Assembly (NCBI GenBank): GCA_964518305.1
Contig: CAZFDK010000001.1
Span: forward strand, 62,001 to 126,000
Source: Caribbeanibacter sp964518305
GTDB lineage: Bacteria > Gemmatimonadota > Gemmatimonadetes > Palauibacterales > Palauibacteraceae
DNA length: 64,000 nt
Direction of reading: 5' to 3'
Shown: piece by piece, positions 7,908 through 15,513 of the stretch
Position numbering within the stretch: position 1 is the first letter of the stretch
How the letters are laid out: every line of letters begins with the position of its first letter
The notes under the pieces: generated by a model
The model's input: only the letters and a program-made list of their open reading frames with translations
What the model was told of the DNA's origin: nothing
Database searches by the model: none
Translations under genes and position numbers: made by a program

Positions 7908-8363
7908 GTGGGCACGGAACACCAGGGACCGGCGGAAGAACGGCGGGCGCTGGACGCCTACGTCAAGTTCGTCCGCGCCTACGACACCATCGATTCCCGG
8001 CTGCGGAACGGTCTCCGGGAGGAGGGGCTCACGGTGAGCCAGCTAGGGGTCCTGGAGGCGCTGATGCACATCGGGCCGATGGTGCAGTCGGAGCTGGCCG
8101 AGAAGCTCCTCACCAGCCCCAGCAACCTGACCACGGTGCTGGACAACCTGGAGCGCGACGGGCTGGTCCGGCGGCAGCGCAGCACCGAGGACCGCCGCCA
8201 GGTGGAGGTGTCGCTCACGGCCGACGGGCGCGAACTGATCGAGGACGTGTTCCCGCGGCACGCGGAACGCATCACCCGCCTGTTCGGGGCCCTGGATCCC
8301 GAGGAGCAGGACGAGCTCGGAAGCCTGTGCCGCAAGCTGGGGCGCGACGCGGGATCGGGATAG
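7908..8363 (+). CDS. MarR-family transcriptional regulator
   Basis: A 151-residue dimeric winged-helix regulator. The recognition region (LTVSQLGVLEALMHIGP, then SELAEKLLTSPSNLTTVLDNLERDGLV) and the wing with the DxR motif in RSTEDRRQVEV are typical of MarR/OhrR-like repressors. It starts at GTG 7908. The promoter and palindromic sites upstream, and the same site before the next gene (wrbA), point to a local regulator of quinone or electrophile stress that also represses itself. No cysteine is present, so a thiol-oxidation sensor of the OhrR type is unlikely; a small-molecule ligand is more probable. Confidence 0.93.
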   Translation: MGTEHQGPAEERRALDAYVKFVRAYDTIDSRLRNGLREEGLTVSQLGVLEALMHIGPMVQSELAEKLLTSPSNLTTVLDNLERDGLVRRQRSTEDRRQVEVSLTADGRELIEDVFPRHAERITRLFGALDPEEQDELGSLCRKLGRDAGSG

Positions 8364-8424
8364 GAACACCGACGTGCCGGCCGGGACGGTGAACGCAGAC
8401 GCCCTGTTGCAATTTCGCCAATTA

Positions 8425-8438
8425 ATTCGATGTCGAAT
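8425..8438 (+). promoter_or_regulatory. Perfect palindromic operator upstream of wrbA
   Basis: ATTCGATGTCGAAT is a 14-base palindrome with a TG centre. It lies just ahead of a -10-like TAGAAT (8447-8452) and 34 bases before the wrbA start, so a bound regulator would block the promoter. The core repeats in the MarR promoter. Confidence 0.65.
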
Positions 8439-8471
8439 AGTTAAACTAGAATCAAACAGAGGTCGATATCC

Positions 8472-9158
8472 ATGAGCAGCGAGAGCCGAGCCCAGGACGT
8501 GGAGACGATCGTGAAGGTGATCTTCTACAGCATGTACGGGCACGTGCACCAGATGGCGGAGGAGGTCGCGAAGGGCGCCCGCCAGGTGCCGGGGGCCCGG
8601 GTGGAGCTCCTGCAGGTGCCGGAGCTCGTGCCCGAGGAGACGCTGGAGGAGAGCGGGGCGAAGGAGGCCCGCGCGGTCTTCGGCGACGTGCCCGTGGCCG
8701 AGCCCGCGGACCTGGTGGAGGCCGACGCCCTCCTCTTCGGGGCGCCGACGCGCTTCGGGAACATGTCCGCCCAGATGCGGAACTTCCTGGACCAGACGGG
8801 TGGTCTGTGGTTCAACGACGAGCTGGTCGGCAAGGTCGGCGGCTTCTTCACCTCGGCCAACACGCAGCACGGCGGCCAGGAGTCCACGCTGCTCACCGCC
8901 CAGGTCACGCTTCAGCACCTGGGTATGATCGTGCTCGGCGTGCCCTACACGGAGGAGCGCCAGCAGACGCTGGACGAGATCAGCGGCGGCTCGCCCTATG
9001 GCGCCTCCACCGTGGCCGGGCTCGACGACTCGCCGACGGACAACGAGCGCGGCATCGCCCGCTTCCAGGGACGCCACGCCGCCTGCACGGCCCGACGGCT
9101 CCGACTGGGTCGGCTCGTCGACGGCGAGGCCGCAGAGGCCGTGGACTCCGCCGCGTGA
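8472..9158 (+). CDS. wrbA: NAD(P)H:quinone oxidoreductase WrbA
   Basis: An FMN-dependent two-electron quinone reductase of the WrbA (type IV) family, which avoids semiquinone formation. The 228-residue protein has the FMN phosphate loop YSMYGHVHQMA, the conserved GAPTRFGNM and FTSANTQHGGQE motifs, and the GMIVLGVPY strand. An extra 15-residue N-terminus precedes the usual start, and a C-terminal tail of about 25 residues is longer than in E. coli WrbA (198 aa). ATG 8472 has AGAGG upstream. It lies 108 bases after the MarR gene and shares its palindromic operator, so induction by quinones or electrophiles through that regulator is likely. Confidence 0.96.
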   Translation: MSSESRAQDVETIVKVIFYSMYGHVHQMAEEVAKGARQVPGARVELLQVPELVPEETLEESGAKEARAVFGDVPVAEPADLVEADALLFGAPTRFGNMSAQMRNFLDQTGGLWFNDELVGKVGGFFTSANTQHGGQESTLLTAQVTLQHLGMIVLGVPYTEERQQTLDEISGGSPYGASTVAGLDDSPTDNERGIARFQGRHAACTARRLRLGRLVDGEAAEAVDSAA

Positions 9159-9296
9159 CGGGGTGAGGTGCGGAGGGGCGCTCCCCGCGACGAGGTGGTG
9201 CGGTCCCCTCCGCCTCTTTCCCGTCCCTCCTCCGTCGAGGTATCTTGCGAGCGCTACGGCGACGGCTCCTTCGACCCTCTACAGGGCCACCCGCCG

Positions 9297-9503
9297 ATGA
9301 CCCGGGCGGATCTCATCTACGTGGTGTGGTCGTTCACGGCACACAGGACCGGCGTCGTGGTCTTCCATTTCCGGCGGCCGGACGGGACGGTGGAGAGCGA
9401 TCGGCTGGGCGTCTCCACACGGTGCGACTGGGCGCTGCTCCCCGCTCCCGTGGCCAACATCCTCCGTGAGCACGAGAGCACACAGGGGCAGTGGACCTGC
9501 TGA
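9297..9503 (+). CDS. Small hypothetical protein
   Basis: A 68-residue product starting at ATG 9297, not recognised. It has a plausible alternating beta pattern (LIYVVWSFTAHRTGVVVFHF) and ends QGQWTC. No strong ribosome-binding site is visible. It could be a real small protein or chance coding; the antisense frame looks less protein-like. Confidence 0.4.
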   Translation: MTRADLIYVVWSFTAHRTGVVVFHFRRPDGTVESDRLGVSTRCDWALLPAPVANILREHESTQGQWTC

Positions 9504-9553
9504 CCTGAAGGCCGCAGCGCCGCACGGGGCGAGGCGGGCGAACGATGGGTCGC

Positions 9554-9838
9554 CTACCGCTCTTCCCCCTGCCCGCTCGCCTCCTCATCGTCCGGAGCGT
9601 CCCCTCCGAGCTCGACGACGAGCCCTCCCTCCTCTCCCTCCGGGTAGTCGTAGTTGGAGGCGGCCACCGTGCCGGGGACGGGGGCGTGCTCCGTCCAGTT
9701 TCCCGTCGTCGGGCTCTCCAGGAAGACGCGTCCGTTGGCGAGGACCGCAACGGTGGTCTCACTACGCGGGTGGAGGAAGGCGGCGCGGACGTCCGAGGGG
9801 GTGACGGCGTGTGCGATGGAGTCGATCTCGTCGACCAT
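9554..9838 (-). CDS. Small acidic hypothetical protein
   Basis: A 94-residue product from ATG 9838, which has GGAGAG close upstream. The N-terminal half looks folded (DSIAHAVTPSDVRAAFLHP, then TTVAVLANGRVFLESP), with an acidic tail typical of this genome's proteins. It lies between wrbA and the amidotransferase and is transcribed away from the latter. No family is recognised. Confidence 0.5.
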   Translation of the reverse strand: MVDEIDSIAHAVTPSDVRAAFLHPRSETTVAVLANGRVFLESPTTGNWTEHAPVPGTVAASNYDYPEGEEGGLVVELGGDAPDDEEASGQGEER

Positions 9839-9975
9839 GACTCTCCAGGGTTCCGGATCCTCACTCCTGACGACGGGCCCAATACTGGAACACTGCCCGG
9901 TGCTCCTGGGTTCTGGAGTCTCCGCTCCCGGGTCGGCTCCGCCGGGGAGCACAGCCACGAACAGGAGGACGGAGG

Positions 9976-10863
9976 ATGTGTCGACTCTACGGGTTCCGAG
10001 CCACGCACCCGACCCGGGTCCAGTGCGAGCTGATCGAGGCCCAGAACTCCCTCATGCACCAGAGCCGGCGGGACGGCCGCGGACTGGGAAACCCGGACGG
10101 TTGGGGGCTGGGCACCGTGAGGGACGGGACTCTCGAGTGCGAGCGAGAGGTGGGGCCCGCCTACGAGAGCGAGGAGTACCGGCGCGACGCGGCCCGCGTC
10201 GACGCGTCCACGGTGCTGGCCCACGTGCGCCGGGCCACGGTGGGCGAGCCGCGGGAGGAGAACACCCACCCGTTCCGCCGCGAGGGCTCGCTCCTGGCCC
10301 ACAACGGCCACGTCCCTGCCTTCGACCGTCTCCGGCCCCGGCTCCTGGAGGCGATGGCCCCGGAGCTGGAGAGGGGCATCCGCGGGAGCACGGACTCGGA
10401 GCACGTCTTCCACGTGCTGCTCTCGAGGCTCCGGGACCGCGTGGACGCCGGTGCGGACGAGCCCGTCGCCGAGACCGGGGCCGGCGGCGAGGCCATGAGG
10501 GAGGTACTCCAGGGGACGATCGCCGATCTCCAGGGGTGGTGCGACGGCGCGGTGCCGGAGGCCGACGGGATCCCCCGTGGCCCCGACGGACACCGGCTGG
10601 ACCGGCTCGCCCTGAACCTGCTGTGGACCTCCGGTTCCTCTCTGGCCGGTTCGCGCTTCGGGCGCTCCCTGTGGTACGTGGAGCGGGACGGCGCCCACCG
10701 GTGCGAGGTGTGCGGCGAGCAGCACCCGGACCCGGTGCCGGACGGCTACCGTTCCATCGTGGTGGCGTCGGAGCGTATCACCGACGAGGACTGGCAGGAG
10801 GTGCCGGAGTCGTCGGTGTTCCACGTGGACGACGAGATGCGGCTCCGGGCGCGGCCGCTGTAG
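9976..10863 (+). CDS. Class II glutamine amidotransferase (YafJ/EgtC-like)
   Basis: A 295-residue Ntn-type glutamine amidotransferase domain protein. The catalytic nucleophile Cys2 follows the initiator Met (MCRLYGFRA), and an excellent AGGAGG site fixes this start. Other conserved elements are NPDGWGLGTV, the oxyanion/Arg region VLAHVRRATVG, NTHPF and LLAHNGHV. It resembles YafJ and EgtC, which release ammonia or cleave gamma-glutamyl amides. No synthetase partner lies next to it. The C-terminus has a CEVCGEQHPD pair of cysteines that could bind a metal. The substrate is unknown. Confidence 0.9.
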   Translation: MCRLYGFRATHPTRVQCELIEAQNSLMHQSRRDGRGLGNPDGWGLGTVRDGTLECEREVGPAYESEEYRRDAARVDASTVLAHVRRATVGEPREENTHPFRREGSLLAHNGHVPAFDRLRPRLLEAMAPELERGIRGSTDSEHVFHVLLSRLRDRVDAGADEPVAETGAGGEAMREVLQGTIADLQGWCDGAVPEADGIPRGPDGHRLDRLALNLLWTSGSSLAGSRFGRSLWYVERDGAHRCEVCGEQHPDPVPDGYRSIVVASERITDEDWQEVPESSVFHVDDEMRLRARPL

Positions 10864-10893
10864 AGACGGGGATCGCCGCGGCCGGCCCTCGGC

Positions 10894-11916
10894 TCAGCCC
10901 CGGCGGATCCCGATGCCGCCGGAGCCCGTGTCCAGGTTCAGACGGGCTCCGAAGTCGGTGGGAACCAGCACCTCGACGCCGCCGGAGCCGGTGTCGATCA
11001 CGCCGCGCTCCAGATCCGAGACCAGCGCCACGTCCACCGAGCCGCTGCCGGTGTCGCTGTCGAGCTCCCGCGCCGACACCTCGCGCAGGTCGACGCCGCC
11101 GGAGCCGGTGTCCACGGTGAGGACATCGGCACGGATACCGGTTCCCTCCACGCTCCCCGAGCCGGTGTCCACGCCGACGCGGGAGCCGCCGATCCCTTCC
11201 AGGCGCACGCTTCCGGATCCCGTGTCGATGGCCAGGTCGCCCTCGACGGAGGCCGCCCGCACGGCTCCGGAGCCCGTGTCCACCGTCAGCGAACCGCGGA
11301 CGCGGTCCGCCTGCGCCGGGCCGGAGTGCATGTCGACGAGGACCGTACCGTCCACATCGCTCACGCGCGCCCGGTCGACGCCCTGATGGACGGCCACCTC
11401 CTGGCCCGATGGGACCAGCACCCGGACGTCGGCCCAGGCCCGGAGCCCGTCGCCGGAGGAGACCACCTCCACGTCCCGGCCGTCGTCACCGATGCGGCCG
11501 TCCTCTCGAACCTCGATGCCGGTTTCGACGTCCAGGCCGAGCCACTCGAAGAAGCGGGGGACCTCCCCCTCGCCTTCCCGCTCCGGGGAGACCACGCGGT
11601 CCTCGTCCTCCGGGTAGAGCACCCGCAGGGTCTGTCGGCCGTCCAGCACGCCGGTGGCCACCGACAGGCGCGCCGAGTCGCGTCCCCTGGGGGTGACCTC
11701 GACGCGGACCATCTCGCCCTCGCCGCGGACGACCTCCACCCTTCCGGCGATGTTGTGGACCGCGACGCTGGCGCCCCGGAGGCGGTACGTCTCGGTGGCG
11801 GGCTCCTGCTGCTGGGCCGCGGCCGGCGCCGCGGTCGAGGCGAGGAGGAGGACGGCCACGGCGGCGAGCCGTCCGAGGGGCGTGCGGTCGAAGCGTTGCG
11901 GGCTGTGTTCTGTCAT
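10894..11916 (-). CDS. Exported DUF4097-type beta-repeat protein
   Basis: A 340-residue protein with a signal peptide (LAAVAVLLLASTAAPAAAQ) and a C-terminal region built of seven DTGSG(S/G/A)(V/I) units spaced about 15-20 residues apart. This is the DUF4097 adhesin-like pattern, where each unit adds one strand to a beta-helix. It starts at ATG 11916 with GGGGAAG upstream. The mature N-terminus (residues 35-180) carries less regular beta structure. It is likely periplasmic or on the outer membrane. DUF4097 proteins are often found near membrane-stress regulators, but none is seen here; the function is unknown. Confidence 0.85.
   Translation of the reverse strand: MTEHSPQRFDRTPLGRLAAVAVLLLASTAAPAAAQQQEPATETYRLRGASVAVHNIAGRVEVVRGEGEMVRVEVTPRGRDSARLSVATGVLDGRQTLRVLYPEDEDRVVSPEREGEGEVPRFFEWLGLDVETGIEVREDGRIGDDGRDVEVVSSGDGLRAWADVRVLVPSGQEVAVHQGVDRARVSDVDGTVLVDMHSGPAQADRVRGSLTVDTGSGAVRAASVEGDLAIDTGSGSVRLEGIGGSRVGVDTGSGSVEGTGIRADVLTVDTGSGGVDLREVSARELDSDTGSGSVDVALVSDLERGVIDTGSGGVEVLVPTDFGARLNLDTGSGGIGIRRG
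10900..11290 (-). repeat. Tandem coding repeat (DTGSG units)
   Basis: Seven copies of a short coding motif for DTGSG plus a hydrophobic residue. On the plus strand they appear as recurring CCGGAGCC(G/C)GTGTC words. The unit lengths vary, so this is a protein repeat rather than a DNA satellite. Confidence 0.8.
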
Positions 11917-12052
11917 GGCGGTACTTCCCCGGATGATCGGTGAGGCGCGCTCGTCTGCGTCGGACGGGGAATCCCCCGGCCACCCTGCCCTACGGGAGAC
12001 GCCTCGCCTCGGTTTCACCGCGCCCGCGCTCGCGGAGATCACAGGGCGGCGG

Positions 12053-13405
12053 TCACCGGAAGTGGTAGAAGAGGGACAGCAGCGCACGGGTCTCGTAGCT
12101 CTCGTCCGCGGAGACCGGGATGCTTCCGGCGATACCGAGGAAGAAGGGCGAGTCGCCCGAGGGTCGCAGCTTGAGGCCCGGCGTCAGGTTGGCCACGGCC
12201 TCGCCCGTGGCGTGTCCGCTGAGTCCGGCGTGGCCATGGAGCTCGAGGGTCGCCTGCACCTCCGGGGTCGCGCGGTAGAGGGCCGACGCGTTGTAGGAGA
12301 TGTCGGTTCCCGCCTCGGCCGGGTCGGCGTGGTTGGTCGGGATCTCGAAGGTACCGAAGCCCACCAGCTCCCAGCGTCCGGTCTTCCATCCGGCGTTCAG
12401 GAAGGGCTCGAACGTCCACAGGTCCCGGCCCAGGCTGGAGTGAACCCCGCCGGTGCCGTCGAACCGCGGGTCCGGAACGTCGCCCCGGATCGACGCGGAC
12501 ACCCTCGAGCGGTGGCCGTGGCCTCCTTCCTGGTGTGCGTGACCGTCCTCCTCGCCGCTGGTGGGTAGGCCGAGCGCGACGCCGTAGCCCAGCGACACTC
12601 CGGCGTGCTCGAAGGCGTAGCTGGCGAACTTGAGGGCCGCGTGGCTGAATCCCGTGGCTCCGGCCGTGAAGCTGTACGGCACGTCCGCCTCCACGCTGAA
12701 GCTGCGGTGGGGCGACCACTCCGCCGCGAGCGTCGCCGCGTTCTCCTGCTCTCCGGCGGCCAGGTCCCGATAGTCGTAGTTGATCCGGAGCTTCGTGTCC
12801 GGAGACACCGACTCCGTGGCCAGCGGGTGGGCGAAGTGGAGGCCCGAGTGATGGCCCGGGGCCGCGGAGCCGGCCGCCCCGTGCCGGTGCGCCACGGTGT
12901 CGGCCGTGGCGGCATGGGCGCGGGTGCCGCTCTCGACATCCGTCCGCCGGTGGGCCACGGCACGCAGGCCGTCCATCTCGCCCGCGATCTCGTGGAGCCC
13001 CCCGATCATGCGGTCCACGTCTTCCTCGATCCGCTGGAGGTGGCGGGCGAAGGCGTCGCTGGCCTCCACCGCCGGACTCTCGCCCAGGCTGTCCAGCGTC
13101 GAGGCCAGATGACTCAGCCGTCGCGCCGCGCGGCTGCTTCTCACGCCGGTGGTGACCGTGGCGGAGAGTACGGGCTCGTCCGACCACCGCTCCTCCAGGG
13201 ACGGATTCCGCTCGAGGGTGCGGAGCATCTGGCGGAAGTGCGCCGTCACGCCTTCCAGGCGGGCCGCGATGGCGGTGTCACTCGTGGCGGCGCGGGCCGG
13301 TCGCTCCTGGGCGGCGGTGGGCACGGAGACCAGGAGAAGCAGTGCGGCCAGGAGGACGGCGATGGAAGACATGCGGCCGTCTCGTGGAAAGTCGTGCGTG
13401 GACAT
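12053..13405 (-). CDS. His-rich outer-membrane beta-barrel protein
   Basis: A 450-residue exported protein. After a signal peptide (SSIAVLLAALLLLVSVPTAAQ) comes a helical region of about 150 residues (SDTAIAARLEGVTAHFRQML, then DVDRMIGGLHEIAGEMDG). A long barrel-like part ends in the typical outer-membrane terminus RALLSLFYHFR with a final aromatic position. A loop near residue 300 is very rich in His (GHAHQEGGHGHR) and another stretch (HRHGAAG, APGHHSGLHF) adds more, suggesting metal binding. It starts at ATG 13405 with GGGAGG upstream. A copper- or zinc-related role is inferred only from the histidines. Confidence 0.78.
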   Translation of the reverse strand: MSTHDFPRDGRMSSIAVLLAALLLLVSVPTAAQERPARAATSDTAIAARLEGVTAHFRQMLRTLERNPSLEERWSDEPVLSATVTTGVRSSRAARRLSHLASTLDSLGESPAVEASDAFARHLQRIEEDVDRMIGGLHEIAGEMDGLRAVAHRRTDVESGTRAHAATADTVAHRHGAAGSAAPGHHSGLHFAHPLATESVSPDTKLRINYDYRDLAAGEQENAATLAAEWSPHRSFSVEADVPYSFTAGATGFSHAALKFASYAFEHAGVSLGYGVALGLPTSGEEDGHAHQEGGHGHRSRVSASIRGDVPDPRFDGTGGVHSSLGRDLWTFEPFLNAGWKTGRWELVGFGTFEIPTNHADPAEAGTDISYNASALYRATPEVQATLELHGHAGLSGHATGEAVANLTPGLKLRPSGDSPFFLGIAGSIPVSADESYETRALLSLFYHFR

Positions 13406-13461
13406 GGGACCTCCCTCTGTCCAGAGCCGGGGCTGTGGCGGCACGTGTCCGCGGAGTCGGA

Positions 13462-13737
13462 TCAGGCGGCGGGAGGACCGGTGGGGTAGGGGAGCAGATA
13501 GGCGGTGAGCCCGCGGCGGAGGGTCCGGCCCTCGGGGCGGAGTCGGACGCGGAAGATGCTGCCGCCGAGGGCGGGCGCAGCGTCGAGGAGGGACAGAAGC
13601 GGGGAGGCGGCCGTCGCATGGCAGCTCCCGACGCAGGTACAGCGGCCGCTGGCCGGCGGGCTGGCCGGTGGTCGGTTTCTTCGACCACGCTGATCGTACG
13701 ACCGCTGTGCTATGACAACGAAAGCGTGTACAACCAC
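13462..13737 (-). CDS. Possible small Cys-containing protein upstream of the His-rich barrel
   Basis: A 91-residue product from GTG 13737, not recognised. It has a central CTCVGSCHA motif (three Cys and a His), which could bind a metal, followed by 40 residues of mixed character. It lies 56 bases upstream of the His-rich outer-membrane protein on the same strand, so the two could form a metal-linked pair. The coding evidence is weak apart from the motif and position. Confidence 0.35.
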   Translation of the reverse strand: MVVHAFVVIAQRSYDQRGRRNRPPASPPASGRCTCVGSCHATAASPLLSLLDAAPALGGSIFRVRLRPEGRTLRRGLTAYLLPYPTGPPAA

Positions 13738-13854
13738 GTTTCGTCAAGCGGCGCGGTCGTCGGGGAACGCCGTCACCGCGCGTGGCGTACGACCGTGCGG
13801 TGACGGTCGAAGGCCGATCACGATCACGCAGGCGGCGAGGAGGCTGACACCGCG

Positions 13855-14073
13855 ATGGCCGAGGACATCGGCCGCATGCTCCTCATCTTCGGCCTGGTGG
13901 TCGCGGCGGTCGGGGCACTGCTGCTCCTGGCCGGCCGGCTCGGAATCGGCAGGTTGCCCGGGGATCTGGTCTGGGAGGGGGACGACTGGGCCGTCTACGT
14001 CCCCCTGGGATGGATGATCGTGGTCAGCGTGGTCCTTACCCTGCTGCTGAACGTGTTCTCCGGCGGCGAGTAG
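13855..14073 (+). CDS. DUF2905 small membrane protein
   Basis: A 72-residue protein with two membrane helices (MLLIFGLVVAAVGALLLLAG and PLGWMIVVSVVLTLLLNVF) joined by the family loop GIGRLPGDLVWEGDDWAVYV. Length and pattern match DUF2905, an uncharacterised inner-membrane family common in bacteria. A GAGGAGG motif lies about 11 bases before ATG 13855. It sits directly before a tRNA-Arg gene. Confidence 0.88.
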   Translation: MAEDIGRMLLIFGLVVAAVGALLLLAGRLGIGRLPGDLVWEGDDWAVYVPLGWMIVVSVVLTLLLNVFSGGE

Positions 14074-14085
14074 ACAGAGTCACCC

Positions 14086-14160
14086 GACCCCGTAGCTCAG
14101 CCTGGAGAGAGCGCGGGATTCCTAATCCCGAGGTCGTGAGTTCGAGTCTCACCGGGGTCA
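14086..14160 (+). tRNA. tRNA-Arg (CCU)
   Basis: Acceptor GACCCCG pairs with CGGGGTC; anticodon loop TTCCTAA gives CCT; discriminator A. It lies 12 bases after the DUF2905 stop and is probably co-transcribed with it. Confidence 0.94.
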
Positions 14161-14295
14161 TTCCCTTCCCTACGCCTCCTTTCTTTCCACCGTACGTGGC
14201 ACGAAAACCGGGGGCAGGCCAGGAGGTCAGAGCGCTCGACGTCCACGGAGACGCGAGCAGTCTGTACGGCCTGCAAAGCCGACAGGGATCCCGGC

Positions 14296-15513
14296 TCACA
14301 CCTCCTTCAGCGCTTGATCGAGATCCCCGATCAGGTCCTCCGGCCGCTCCAGCCCCACCGACATGCGGAGCAGTCCGTCCCGGATGCCGGCCGCCCGGCG
14401 ACGCTCCGGCGGGACGGAAGCGTGGGTCATGGAGGCGGAGTGCTGTATCAGGGTGGCTACGTCGCCGAGGGAGACGGCCAGGGTGCAGAGCTCCACGCCG
14501 TCCACCAGCCTGCGGGCGGGCTCGAGCCCGCCGACCTCGAAGGCGACCATTCCGCCGAAGCCGGACATCTGCCGCCGGGCGAGCTCGTGCTGCGGGTGGG
14601 TCTGTAGCCCGGGATAATGGACGCGTACGACGCGGGGGTGCTCCGCGAGCCGACGGGCCACCCGGAGTGCGTTGGCGTTGTGCCGCTCCAGTCGGACCGG
14701 GAGCGTCCGGAGGCCCCGGAGGACGAGCCACGCGCTGTCCGGCGCGATCACCCCGCCGAGGTGCTTGAGCGTCTTCCAGCGCACCCGCTCGAGGAGCTCC
14801 TCGGGACCGACCAGGGCGCCGGCCACAGCGTCCCCGTGGCCACCCAGATACTTCGTGGCGCTGTGTACGACCACGTCGATCCCCGCCTCGAGGGGCCGCT
14901 GGTTGACCGGCGTGGCAAAGGTGTTGTCGGCCACCGTGAGGAGTTCCTCGGCTCGACCGAGATCCGCTACCGCCTCGAGGTCCACGAGGTCCAGGGTCGG
15001 ATTCGCTGGTGTCTCCACGTAGAGCAGCCGTGTCTCGTCCCGAATCGCTCCGGCGAATTCCTCGGGCTCCGTCCCGTCGACGTAGGTGACGGAGACGCCG
15101 TGGTCGTCCGGGAGGTCGTCGAGGAGGGATGAGGTCGTGGCATACAGTGCGGACGGCGCGACGAGGTGATCGCCGGGCTCGAGACACGCGAACAGCAGGC
15201 TCGAGATCGCGGCCATCCCGGAGCCGAACGCCAGGCCCGCCTCCCCGCCCTCGAGCTCGGCGACTGCTTCTTCCAGCGCCTGCTGGGTCGGGGTGCCCAT
15301 CCGACCGTAGAAGTGTCCCGGCGCTTCGCCCTCGTGCACGGCGGCCGCCCGGTCGGCAGTCTCGAACCCGTAGGAGGAGGAGCGATGCAGGCCCGGTGCG
15401 AGTCCGTCCATGTCGCGGCCGGGGCTAGCCCCCGCCCGGATCGCCCGCGTATGGATCGGATCTTCTTCGCTGTTGCTCCCGTCGTGCGTCGTTGACCCGA
15501 TCCCGTCAGCCAC
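14296..15513 (-). CDS. Cys/Met metabolism PLP-dependent enzyme (gamma-lyase/synthase type)
   Basis: A 405-residue fold-type I PLP enzyme of the MetB/MetC/methionine gamma-lyase family. Key sites are YGRMGTPTQQALEEAVAELE near the N-terminus, the PLP-phosphate site GSGMAAIS, ADNTFATP, the Schiff-base Lys in HSATKYLGGHGD, and the C-terminal SLGDVATLIQHSASMTH. Whether it acts as gamma-lyase, gamma-synthase or homocysteine synthase cannot be decided. It starts at GTG 15513 (GGAGG upstream), overlapping the stop of the flavoprotein gene by eight bases. This coupling places it in an operon with the flavoprotein, downstream of an ArsR regulator. Confidence 0.9.
   Translation of the reverse strand: MADGIGSTTHDGSNSEEDPIHTRAIRAGASPGRDMDGLAPGLHRSSSYGFETADRAAAVHEGEAPGHFYGRMGTPTQQALEEAVAELEGGEAGLAFGSGMAAISSLLFACLEPGDHLVAPSALYATTSSLLDDLPDDHGVSVTYVDGTEPEEFAGAIRDETRLLYVETPANPTLDLVDLEAVADLGRAEELLTVADNTFATPVNQRPLEAGIDVVVHSATKYLGGHGDAVAGALVGPEELLERVRWKTLKHLGGVIAPDSAWLVLRGLRTLPVRLERHNANALRVARRLAEHPRVVRVHYPGLQTHPQHELARRQMSGFGGMVAFEVGGLEPARRLVDGVELCTLAVSLGDVATLIQHSASMTHASVPPERRRAAGIRDGLLRMSVGLERPEDLIGDLDQALKEV

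Noticed and set aside
7826..8392. Alternative frame over the MarR gene from a TTG start
   Set aside because: Arg/Gly/Pro-rich text without domains; the MarR frame fits the family completely.
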